From Streptosporangium brasiliense (lineage in GTDB: Bacteria; Actinomycetota; Actinomycetes; Streptosporangiales; Streptosporangiaceae): 64,000 nt of DNA. Made by a program: the position numbers and the translations under genes. Below are positions 44,743 to 52,202 of this stretch, one piece after another; position 1 is the first letter of the stretch, and each line of letters opens with the position of its first letter. The notes beneath the pieces are model-generated. The model was not told the origin of the DNA. It made no database searches and was given only the letters and a program-made list of their open reading frames with translations. The stretch is from positions 3,162,001-3,226,000 of the forward strand of contig NZ_JAUSRB010000002.1 in the NCBI RefSeq assembly GCF_030811595.1, read 5' to 3'.

Positions 44743-45816
44743 TTGGCGCTGCAACCGCCGGCCGAGCTGGCCGCCTTCGCCAACATCGTCGGAGTGCCCT
44801 GGCCGGTGTGCGACGAGGACAAGATGCACGAGTCCGGGCAGCAGTGGATCTCGTGCGGGACGACATTGGCGCGCGCCTCGGCGGCCGCCGACGCGCACGC
44901 CGTCCGGACCGTCTCCCGTAACGAGGGCGGCGATGTCAGGGCGTTCGAGCGGGACTGGGAGAAGAACTCGGGCCGCAACGGCGACGCGGTCAGCGCCGCC
45001 ATGCTCATCGGCTCCGCCCTGCAGATCACGGCCATGGCGGTGCTCGCCCTGAAAGTGGCGCTGATCGTCATCATCGTCCGGTTCGCGGTGAACATGTCCC
45101 GGCTCGTCACGGCCGCCGGACCCACCTCGGGAGCCTCTCTCACGGCGATCCCCGCCGTGGTGGGCGGCGCCCGCCTGGCCGTACGGCAGGCCGTCCGCCG
45201 GATCGTCGACCTGCTGAAACGGAGCGCGCTCCGGCTGTTCGGACAGGCCTCCAAGCTGCTGCGCAAGTCCTCCGCCCGGCAGCAGGCCGCCCCCGGCCCC
45301 CAGCCCCCGAAGCGCCCGCCCACGCCCCTGCGCGGCCCCGACAACTATCTGGAGTCGGCCGTCGACAAGAACGTCGACGTGAAGTCGATCGTCCCGTACC
45401 CGATCTGGCGCAGGGACCGCCCGCCGGTATACCGGGCCGACAACAGGCCACCGGAGGAGGTGTTCGAGCAGGGCTTCCACCCGCGGGACACCTCCATGAC
45501 CAATCTGGACGACTACGTCAACAGAAACCGGCCCTCCGCCTTCGTGGGCACCAGCACACGCCAGGACATCGACAATGTCCTCCCGAGGCGCTACGTCTAC
45601 GAGGTGGACGCCCCCGGCGGGATCGACGTCCGTGACACCTTCTCCACTTACGGCACCAACGGCGCCCGCCTGTACCACGAGCAGGAGATCGCCTTCCCCG
45701 GAGGCGTGCACCGGCGGTACATCTCCGGTGCCTGGCCGGAGGGGGTGCCCAAAACGCCGGAGAACTTCATCTCCAATCCGCACTACGACCCTTACCCGGG
45801 CTACCCTCGGGCATGA
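44743..45816 (+). CDS. T7SS polymorphic toxin with pierisin/scabin-type ADP-ribosyltransferase domain
   Basis: A 357-residue effector. It starts at a TTG with GAGG 11 bases upstream. Residues about 1-80 are the WXG100-like CpnT-type domain (LPPAELAAFANIVGVPWPVCDEDKM). A hydrophobic stretch (near 85-115) and a Pro/Lys-rich linker (about 180-205) follow. The C-terminal ~130 residues are an R-S-E-class ADP-ribosyltransferase: YRADNRPPEEVFEQGF (near 229-244, NAD-binding Arg), FVGTST (near 268-273, the STS-like motif), and HEQEIAFPGGVH (near 312-323, Q-x-E catalytic pair). This is the signature of pierisin/scabin toxins, which modify DNA guanines or other targets. The following gene is a likely partner. 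Confidence 0.87.
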   Translation: MALQPPAELAAFANIVGVPWPVCDEDKMHESGQQWISCGTTLARASAAADAHAVRTVSRNEGGDVRAFERDWEKNSGRNGDAVSAAMLIGSALQITAMAVLALKVALIVIIVRFAVNMSRLVTAAGPTSGASLTAIPAVVGGARLAVRQAVRRIVDLLKRSALRLFGQASKLLRKSSARQQAAPGPQPPKRPPTPLRGPDNYLESAVDKNVDVKSIVPYPIWRRDRPPVYRADNRPPEEVFEQGFHPRDTSMTNLDDYVNRNRPSAFVGTSTRQDIDNVLPRRYVYEVDAPGGIDVRDTFSTYGTNGARLYHEQEIAFPGGVHRRYISGAWPEGVPKTPENFISNPHYDPYPGYPRA

Positions 45817-45830
45817 CCAGGAGGATCTGA

Positions 45831-46391
45831 GTGAACGACGCCCCACCGCCCCCGCCGCTCACCGACGAGCTGCGCGAACGCGCGCGGCGCAGCCCCGGGA
45901 CATGGCTCTACGCGGTCGACCCGTTCTTCGACCCCGGGGGCGAGGTGCCGCCGTACGGCGTCGTCGGCGCGTGGCGGGCCGACGAACGCGGCGAGATCAC
46001 CGGAGAGTTCCGGCACAATCCGAACTACCGGCCCTCGCCGGTGGCGCTGGGCTACCCCGAGCCGACCGACCCCGTCGACGGCGCCGTCCAGCTCAGCTCG
46101 GCCGGCTACGCCACGGGGGAGGAGATCGTCCCGCTGCTCCTGGAGGCCCAGGTGATCGTGGCCGCCGGGCCGGACGGGGGCATCCCCGTGTTCGACACGG
46201 GTGAGGGGCGGGCGGCGTTCGCCTACACGGCCCAGGCCCACCTGCCCGGCGAGCTCCCCGAGGGCGCCACGGGCTGGCAGCGGATCCGCGGCGGCGACCT
46301 GGCCGGCCTGCTGCCCCCCGGCGTCGGCGTCGTGATCAACCCCTCCAGCCCGGCCGGCGTGATACTGCCCCCCGCCGACCTGCGGCGGTAG
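45831..46391 (+). CDS. T7SS-associated protein, candidate immunity for the ADP-ribosyltransferase
   Basis: A 186-residue soluble protein starting at a GTG with AGGAGG 6 bases upstream, 14 bases after the toxin stop. The segments WLYAVDPFFDPGGEVPPYGVVGAWR (near 25-49), FRHNPNYRPSPVALGYPEPTDPVD and GVVINPSSPAGVILP near the end match a family that I know from next to T7SS/scabin-type toxins in streptomycetes (annotated as T7SS-associated). Immunity by direct binding is a reasonable but unproved role. The gene ends 51 bases from the convergent Esx operon. Confidence 0.8.
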   Translation: MNDAPPPPPLTDELRERARRSPGTWLYAVDPFFDPGGEVPPYGVVGAWRADERGEITGEFRHNPNYRPSPVALGYPEPTDPVDGAVQLSSAGYATGEEIVPLLLEAQVIVAAGPDGGIPVFDTGEGRAAFAYTAQAHLPGELPEGATGWQRIRGGDLAGLLPPGVGVVINPSSPAGVILPPADLRR

Positions 46392-46442
46392 GCGGGCCCC
46401 AGACCCGCTGGACCGCCCCGTGGGGTCGGTGGTGGGTGGGCC

Positions 46443-46781
46443 TCAGGCCTGCTGGACGGCCCGCAGGAGCCGGGCGGTCTCCTCCTCGCTGCGCTGCTCG
46501 ACCGACCGGTAGTTCACCGATGTCGTCTCGACGTTCTCACCCGTCGTCACACGGTGCTCGACCAGTGAGTCGTAGACCTCCAGCGCCTGCCGGGTCACCT
46601 CTCGGTAGGCCGCGCCGACCATGCTCCCCAGCTCGTCGTCCCCCCAGGGGTCGCCCTCCCCCTCAAGGTAGGCGCGCAGGGCCCGGACCCCCTCCGCCTG
46701 GCTCGCGCCGGCCGCCGAGAGCCCCGTGCCCCCGCTCCGGCGGTCGGCGTGCGAGACGGTCACGCCGTCGCCGGTGCTCAA
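46443..46781 (-). CDS. small EspC-like T7SS protein
   Basis: A 112-residue helical protein, last gene of the Esx operon. It starts at a TTG that overlaps the YbaB stop by 4 bases, with GGAGGAG just upstream; no closer ATG fits. The C-terminal half (RQALEVYDSLVEHR, then SVNYRSVEQRSEEET) is helical and carries a Y-x-x-x-E (YRSVE) sequence that fits the general T7SS export signal. The N-terminus is Gly/Ser/Asp-rich. Probably secreted with a partner. Confidence 0.75.
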   Translation of the reverse strand: MSTGDGVTVSHADRRSGGTGLSAAGASQAEGVRALRAYLEGEGDPWGDDELGSMVGAAYREVTRQALEVYDSLVEHRVTTGENVETTSVNYRSVEQRSEEETARLLRAVQQA

Positions 46782-47188
46782 CGCTCCTCCAGGCGCCGCA
46801 CGGTGAGCTCGATCCCCGAGGCGAACTCCTCCAGGCGGCGCACCACGTCGTCGTGGACGCCGTCCAGACTCTTGGCGAGCGCCGCGGGGTCCACGGCCGT
46901 CACCGCGTCCAGGCCGGGCAGGCCCGCACGGAGGTCGTCGAGAGCGGCGTTCACCGCCGTGAGGATCTCCCCCGCGAGATCCTCCGAGGCCATCCGCATG
47001 ACCCGCGGGTTGAGGTTCAGCTCGCACAGCCGTCCGTCCGGGCCGACCACGGCGCTCACCTGCCCGTCCGCCGCCTGGCCGCTGCCCCGGAGCGGCTGTT
47101 CCGCCAGATCCTGCAGGTTCTCCAACTCCGAGAGCAGCCGCCCGCTGTCGGCCAGCAGATCGCCGAAGAACTGTCCTTCCTGGTGCAT
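46778..47188 (-). CDS. YbaB/EbfC-like protein in the Esx operon
   Basis: A 136-residue protein. A helical start (QFFGDLLADSGRLLSELE) leads to the YbaB core VVGPDGRLCELNLNPRVMRM (near 46-65) and then a long helical C-terminus. Compared with the other YbaB proteins here, the Cys-containing core is slightly divergent. It lies between the large Gly-rich substrate and the EspC-like gene, with TTGA coupling to the latter. An accessory role is inferred. Confidence 0.8.
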   Translation of the reverse strand: MHQEGQFFGDLLADSGRLLSELENLQDLAEQPLRGSGQAADGQVSAVVGPDGRLCELNLNPRVMRMASEDLAGEILTAVNAALDDLRAGLPGLDAVTAVDPAALAKSLDGVHDDVVRRLEEFASGIELTVRRLEER

Positions 47189-47198
47189 CTCGTCCCTG

Positions 47199-49151
47199 TC
47201 AGCAGATCAGGGGAGGGATGGTCTGGTTCTGGGAGGTCCACACGTCGCCCTCCGGGTCGTAGACCGTCCGGTCGCGCTCCTGCACTCCCTCGTCGTGGGC
47301 GCCGGCCCCCGGCATGAACGGCATGAACGGCGAGCCCGTCGCGGGCATGCCCGCCCGCAGGACGCCCATCTCCGCCGCCGCGGCCGCCGCGCCGCCCTGG
47401 CCGCCGAACGTCGTGCCGGGACCGAGGACGGGGCGGAGACCGGTCGGGCCGCCTTCCCGGATGGGCGGGATCACCCCGGTGTTGGTCAGCGTGTTGGGAC
47501 CCGTCCCGGTGTTGGTCAGCGTGTTCGGCCCCGTCTGGCCGTTGAGGTTCGGCCCTCCGGTCCAGGGGTTCTGGTGGGCATTGGCCAGCTCGGTCTGCTG
47601 GGACTGCTGGTCGGTCCCGCCGATGACGGCGGGTGCCTCCGGGCCTGTCCCGTCCTGCCGGCCGTCGTCGGAGCCGTCCTGACCGCCCGAGCCGTCCTGA
47701 CCGCCGGATCCGTCCTGACCGCCGGATCCGCCGGAGCCGTCCTGGCCGCCCGGGCCGTCCTGACCGCCGGAGCCGCCGTCCTGGCCGCCGGATCCGCCGG
47801 AGCCGTCCTGGCCACCGGAGCCGCCGTCCTGACCACCGGACCCGCCCGAGCCACCGGACCCACCGGATCCGCCCGAGCCACCGGATCCGCCGGACCCGCC
47901 GGAGCCGTCCTGGCCGCCCGAGCCACCGGAGCCGCCCGACCCGCCGGACTGGCCGCCCGAGCTACCGGAGCCGCCGTTCCACACCCCGCCCGAATCCTTG
48001 TCGGTCGGGCTCACGTCGCCCACGGTGATCGGCTTCTGCTGGGTCTTCGGGGCGAACTCGACCGGATCGATGGCGGGGAGATCGAAGGCCAGCCCTTCGG
48101 AGATCGACTGGTTGATCGTGTTGATCTCCTCGTTGAACTTGCGCAGGTGGGCCCGGGCCGGCTCGTTCGGGTCCGGCTGCAGGAGGAGGGACGGCGGCGC
48201 GTACGGGGAGGGGGTGGTGCCGGAGGGGGTGCTGCTGGTGTTCGGCGTGGGGAGGGCGTACGGCGGGTCGGTCTTCAGGCCCGGGGTGCTGTTCAGATTG
48301 GGAGTCAGGAGCAGGGGCGGGACGGTGTCGCGGTAGTGCTTGAGCCGACCGGCGTACCAGGACAGTGCCACGCCGGTACCCAGCATCGCCTCGCCGAGCG
48401 CTCCCGCCGTGCCGTGGAGCCTCTGGAGCACGGCCTGCACCTTGGCCGAGCCCCTGCCGTTCCACGCCTCCGAAAGCTCCTTGGCGTTCTTGCTGATCGC
48501 GGCCTGGATCCCCAGCTCGCCGCCGCCGTTGCCGCCCGACTTGCCGCCGAGCATCTCCCCGGCGGTGCGGAAGGACTGCCCGGCCCGCTCCAGCCGGTCC
48601 GGATCGGTGGCCTGGAGCTTGGCCTCGACCTGAGCCCTGGTCAGCTGCCCCTCGTCGATGCCGTAAAGAGCCGAGTAGACCCTGAGCGGTTCCCAGCCGC
48701 GCGCGCTCGCGGCGGCGGTACCGCCGCCCTGGCCTCCCGTGCTGTCGCCGCCGTGGGCCTTCTCGTAGTTGCCGACGGCCTTCTCGACCGCGGCGACCAG
48801 GGCCTCGTAGTGCTCGACCAGCTTGTAGTACTTGTCGCTCAGCACCTTGTAGCTCTGGGCGACGTTCTGGCCGAAGTATTCGGCCGTCTGCCATTTCCCG
48901 GTGTCGGAGGGGCCCACGTTGCCGAGCCCCGAGATCTCACCGAGGGTGCCGGGGCCGCTCCAGGTGGCGCTCATCGACGCCGGGCTCTGGCCGTGCAGCG
49001 CGTCGAGCTCGCTCCGCAGCGCCTTGGCGATCTGCCTGATCCGCCCGTGGTCGGCCTTGATGTCGGCGCCGCTCGCCTCCACGAGCCCGGGCCAGCTCTT
49101 CGCGAGCTCCAGCTCGGGAGGCGGGTCGCCGAAATCGTCATTCTTGCTCAT
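47199..49151 (-). CDS. large PPE-like T7SS substrate with Gly/Ser repeat region
   Basis: A 650-residue protein. The N-terminal helical domain (residues about 20-115, WSGPG near 64, and YYKLVEHYEALVAAVEK near 107) is WXG100/PPE-like and includes a Y-x-x-x-E segment. A second helical part lies at about 150-300. Residues about 385-525 are low-complexity GGSGGQDGSGG repeats. The C-terminus (QERDRTVYDPEGDVW, then TIPPLIC) resembles the motif at the end of two other proteins here. Its ATG overlaps the stop of the preceding gene by 4 bases. Most likely exported and surface-exposed; the function is unknown. Confidence 0.82.
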   Translation of the reverse strand: MSKNDDFGDPPPELELAKSWPGLVEASGADIKADHGRIRQIAKALRSELDALHGQSPASMSATWSGPGTLGEISGLGNVGPSDTGKWQTAEYFGQNVAQSYKVLSDKYYKLVEHYEALVAAVEKAVGNYEKAHGGDSTGGQGGGTAAASARGWEPLRVYSALYGIDEGQLTRAQVEAKLQATDPDRLERAGQSFRTAGEMLGGKSGGNGGGELGIQAAISKNAKELSEAWNGRGSAKVQAVLQRLHGTAGALGEAMLGTGVALSWYAGRLKHYRDTVPPLLLTPNLNSTPGLKTDPPYALPTPNTSSTPSGTTPSPYAPPSLLLQPDPNEPARAHLRKFNEEINTINQSISEGLAFDLPAIDPVEFAPKTQQKPITVGDVSPTDKDSGGVWNGGSGSSGGQSGGSGGSGGSGGQDGSGGSGGSGGSGGSGGSGGSGGSGGQDGGSGGQDGSGGSGGQDGGSGGQDGPGGQDGSGGSGGQDGSGGQDGSGGQDGSDDGRQDGTGPEAPAVIGGTDQQSQQTELANAHQNPWTGGPNLNGQTGPNTLTNTGTGPNTLTNTGVIPPIREGGPTGLRPVLGPGTTFGGQGGAAAAAAEMGVLRAGMPATGSPFMPFMPGAGAHDEGVQERDRTVYDPEGDVWTSQNQTIPPLIC

Positions 49152-50686
49152 GTCTTACCTTTCGAAGCCCCGTTGATGAAGGGCGACGTCACGGGCTTGT
49201 CACTCATGAAGAGGTCCTCGTCCTCCAGCATCCAGGTGCTCCGCGAGCGCTCCTCGCTGTCCTCGTCCGCCTTGGAGGCGCCGTGCGGGACGACGGGCAC
49301 CGTCGATCCGGTGCCCGCGCCGAGGGCGCGCGCGCCGCTCATGCCCCTGGCATCGGCTCCCGCCCCGCCGGCTCCGTGGCCGCCGGTGCCCCCCGGCGGG
49401 AAGGACCCGACGCCCGTGACGGTGTTCGCCGAGCCGTTGCCCGAGGAGCCCTGCTGGCCGGTGCCGCCCAGCAGGTTCTGCCGGCCCGCGTCGCCCAGCT
49501 GGCCCTGCTGGCCGGCGAGGTCGTTGAGCTGCGCGTTGTAGCCGGCCAGCTTGGTGTCCTGCCCGGGGTCCCCACCCGGATGGGTGCCGTTCCCGCCCGT
49601 GCCGCCGGTCCCCGGGCCACCGGGGTATCCGCCGTCCGCGCCGGGGCCGTTCCAGCCGGGCCCGTTCTGGCCGGGCCCGTTCCCGGTGGGGTCGTCCCAG
49701 CCGGGGCCGTTCTGGCCGGGCCCGTTCCCGTCCGGGCCGTTCCAGCCCGGCAGGCCGCCGCCGGGCAGCCCGCCGCCGGGCAGGTCGCCTCCCGGGACGC
49801 CGGGGCCGCCGTCCAGCCCGCCCGGTCCGGAGCCCGGCGGGAGGCCGTTCATGGTGAAGGCCGGGACATACGGCTGCCCGCCGCCCGGGGGGTAGGAGCC
49901 AGTGCCGTTGGGTCCGTACTTGTCCCCGGTGGGCGGGACGGGGGGGATGGTGGGGTCGGGCGGGGTGAACTCCGGGATGTCGGTCTTGACCGAGACCGGG
50001 AAGGCCTCGTTGACCTGGGCCGTGGCCGCGGTCAGCTTCTTCAGGTGTTCCTTGGCGGCCTTCAGGTCCTGCTCGGTCTTCGAGTCGCCGAACATGTTCT
50101 GGAAGGGCCCGTCGGTGAACAGCGACGTGACGCCGCCGATGACCGTGCCGCCGACGGCGCCGATGACCGCCCCGGGCACGGCGCCGACCCCGCCGACGAA
50201 GAACCCCACTCCGGCGCCGGCGCCGGCGCCGGCCATCCCGCCCTGGAAGGCGCCTTCGAGGAAGGAGACGTCCTTATCCGCTTTATCCGGTATGTGATCG
50301 CCCCTGAACGCCCTCAGGGTGGTGCTGTACATCTCCATGGCCGGGGCGATGCCCTGGGGGGCGAAGGGCCCCATCTTCCCGGGGGGATTGGGCACCACGA
50401 CCGTGTCGACCACGTTCTGCGCCGACTCGCGGATCCGCCGGAGCTGGGCCTTGACCACCTTGGCGTCCTCGCCGGCGGTCCAGTGCTCGTCGAAGGCCTT
50501 GAGGTGCCGATCGAGGGACTCGATGAGGGTCTTCAGGTTGGCCATCGCCGTCCTGAACTCTCCCGCCGCGCTCTCGATCAGCTCAGGTTTGGCGTTGCCG
50601 AGCGCGGACTTCAGCGTGTCCAGCGTGACGCCGTCGAATTCGGAGGTGTCGATCTTCTGCTTGATCGGCAGTTCTTTGGCGGCCAC
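49148..50686 (-). CDS. large PPE-like T7SS substrate with glycine-zipper and Gly/Pro region
   Basis: A 512-residue protein. The N-terminus (about 30-130) is helical with DEHWTAGEDAKVVKAQL (near 66-82), a WXG100-like variant. Residues about 150-190 form a hydrophobic Ala/Gly helix with repeated GxxxG spacing (AGVGFFVGGVGAVPGAVIGA), typical of membrane-inserting glycine zippers. Residues about 250-480 are Gly/Pro/Asn-rich repeats. The C-terminus has ERSRSTWMLEDEDLF (near 482-496), the shared family motif. It starts at a GTG with GAGG just upstream and is coupled (ATGA) to the next gene. A secreted structural or pore-forming role is possible. Confidence 0.82.
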   Translation of the reverse strand: MAAKELPIKQKIDTSEFDGVTLDTLKSALGNAKPELIESAAGEFRTAMANLKTLIESLDRHLKAFDEHWTAGEDAKVVKAQLRRIRESAQNVVDTVVVPNPPGKMGPFAPQGIAPAMEMYSTTLRAFRGDHIPDKADKDVSFLEGAFQGGMAGAGAGAGVGFFVGGVGAVPGAVIGAVGGTVIGGVTSLFTDGPFQNMFGDSKTEQDLKAAKEHLKKLTAATAQVNEAFPVSVKTDIPEFTPPDPTIPPVPPTGDKYGPNGTGSYPPGGGQPYVPAFTMNGLPPGSGPGGLDGGPGVPGGDLPGGGLPGGGLPGWNGPDGNGPGQNGPGWDDPTGNGPGQNGPGWNGPGADGGYPGGPGTGGTGGNGTHPGGDPGQDTKLAGYNAQLNDLAGQQGQLGDAGRQNLLGGTGQQGSSGNGSANTVTGVGSFPPGGTGGHGAGGAGADARGMSGARALGAGTGSTVPVVPHGASKADEDSEERSRSTWMLEDEDLFMSDKPVTSPFINGASKGKT

Positions 50687-50754
50687 GGTGCCTCACCCGT
50701 CCCCTCGGACCGGCATGATGCCTGTCCCGTCGTGCATGAGCAGTCCCGCGCCTG

Positions 50755-51114
50755 TCAGACCTGGGCCTGTCCGGCGTGCTCGGTCCCGGCCTTTTCGGCG
50801 GTCTCAAGGCGCGTGAGCGCCACCTTGAGCAGTCCGATCGCGTTCGTGAGCTGCGTCGTGATCTCCACGTAGGAGTTGCCGACCGCGCTCCCGGCGTTGC
50901 GCACGCTCGTCTGGAAGCCCTGGGCGGCGGGCCAGAAACCGCCGATCGCCGCGGGGTCCTGGAGCAGTTGCTGGATGGGCCCGCTCTGGGAGAAGACGGG
51001 GGTCGCCTTACGGTCCTTCGGATCGGGGCTGAGTATCTTGAGCACTTCCTCGAGGTCGATCTTGGCGTCCTTGACGGCCTTGTGGGTGACCTCGATCCCA
51101 CCATCGCGACCCAT
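50755..51114 (-). CDS. small helical T7SS-associated protein
   Basis: A 119-residue protein of the Esx operon. Helices cover residues 12-35 (VKDAKIDLEEVLKIL), about 45-75 and 80-110, with a FWPAAQGF turn near 62 that may take the place of a WXG motif. It has no signal peptide or membrane segment. It lies between esxA-like and the glycine-zipper protein; RBS and ATG at 51114 are unremarkable. Probably forms a complex with a neighbouring substrate. Confidence 0.75.
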   Translation of the reverse strand: MGRDGGIEVTHKAVKDAKIDLEEVLKILSPDPKDRKATPVFSQSGPIQQLLQDPAAIGGFWPAAQGFQTSVRNAGSAVGNSYVEITTQLTNAIGLLKVALTRLETAEKAGTEHAGQAQV

Positions 51115-51195
51115 GTCTAAACTCCCCGTTCATGGTCACGCCCCATGCCCTCCCAGCCTTCGGTGGCCGAGAGGGCTGCACGGATGTGCCTTCGA

Positions 51196-51501
51196 TCACT
51201 TGCCGTCGAACATCGCGGCGTTGATCCGCTCGACGTCCTGCATGTTCATCCGGGTGATGGTGATGTTCTTGGCCATCAGCGACACGATGTCCGACAGGCC
51301 CTTGGCCTCGGTCTGCCAGAGCGTCCGCGTGGTGTTGAAGGCCTCCTGCGCGGAGCCCTGCCAGATCGCGGTCTTCTGGAGGAGCTTGGTCTCCAGGTCC
51401 TCCAACTCACCGACGAGGCTGTTGAAGGCCGACTGGAAGGCGCCCTCACCGGTCTCCAGACCGCCGAAGTTGACCTTTGTAACGTCGAAATCAACCATCA
51501 T
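51196..51501 (-). CDS. WXG100 protein (EsxA-like)
   Basis: A 101-residue WXG100 protein, the minimal T7SS substrate fold. Two helices are separated by the WQG turn (AIWQGSAQEAF, near 47-57), which is the diagnostic motif. No classical C-terminal Y-x-x-x-D/E is evident, so its partner may carry the export signal. It lies 39 bases after the other WXG100 gene in the same operon, the usual heterodimer arrangement. A second ATG one codon in is possible. Confidence 0.92.
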   Translation of the reverse strand: MMVDFDVTKVNFGGLETGEGAFQSAFNSLVGELEDLETKLLQKTAIWQGSAQEAFNTTRTLWQTEAKGLSDIVSLMAKNITITRMNMQDVERINAAMFDGK

Positions 51502-51540
51502 GGTCTCCGTTCGTCATCGAAGAGCAGCGTGGGGGAGTGC

Positions 51541-51879
51541 TCACTTGCCGTACTGAGCGGGGGCCGCGGCGTTGATGAGCGCCTCGATCTGGTTGATCGC
51601 CTGCTCCCGCTCCTGGTTGAAGGCCGCGTAGTTCTTGTTGCTCGACCCGATGTTCTCCGCGAGAGTCTGGAGACTGCCCAGGATGACGTCGATGCGCTGG
51701 TGCCACAGCCGGTGGACCTTGTCGAACGCCGCGTGCGACTGGCCCACCCAGTTGACCTTGAGCTCGGCGCCCGCCGTGTCAAGCTTCTTCTGGATGTCGC
51801 GGATCCGCACTGCGGACTCCTCGATCCAGTTGATGGCCGCCACCAGGTCGGCTTCGCTTACCTGTGTCTGCTGCGCCAC
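51541..51879 (-). CDS. WXG100 protein (EsxB-like)
   Basis: A 112-residue WXG100 protein, first gene of the operon. The turn motif is WVG in KVNWVGQSHAAF (near 42-53). The C-terminal helix contains NKNYAAFNQEREQAI, a near-miss to the Y-x-x-x-D/E export signal. A GTG at 51879 is chosen because GTGGAGGT lies 4 bases upstream. It should dimerise with the EsxA-like protein and be recognised by EccC. Confidence 0.92.
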   Translation of the reverse strand: MAQQTQVSEADLVAAINWIEESAVRIRDIQKKLDTAGAELKVNWVGQSHAAFDKVHRLWHQRIDVILGSLQTLAENIGSSNKNYAAFNQEREQAINQIEALINAAAPAQYGK

Positions 51880-52202
51880 GGTCACCTCCACGTGATCTGC
51901 TCGCACTCGCCCGCCCCCGGATGGTCAGGCGATGACGACGAAAAACCACAGTAGCGATCAAGTGTCACAGCAACACCGGCCGATCAAGTTAACATTTGAT
52001 TACAATTGCATATATATCCGATATATGTGTAATCCGTAAGGTGGCGGTAACTTACATGGACTTATATGAGTTATGTCCTATATATAGCCTTAAGTCCATA
52101 TTTGGTAGCTGGTCGCCCTGTACGGCCTCCGAAAGGCTGACGTAGTCTGCGTGATCGACGCGATCAGCTTTCGCGGGGCCCGTCCCCGTGCTGGAGGGCA
52201 CT
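51880..52202. promoter_or_regulatory. AT-rich divergent control region of the Esx operon
   Basis: This 323-base gap divides the Esx operon (minus) from the plus-strand substrate genes. From about 51950 to 52105 it is strongly AT-rich, unlike anything else in the window. It contains a direct repeat CGATCAAGT (51955-51963 and 51981-51989), an inverted repeat CATATAT-N5-ATATATG (52009-52027), a palindrome CTATATATAG (52078-52087), and an inverted repeat ATGGACTTA (52056-52064) / TAAGTCCAT (52091-52099). Such features fit two divergent promoters with regulator sites, or a site for an H-NS-like silencer (Lsr2). The exact start sites are not determinable here. Confidence 0.65.
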
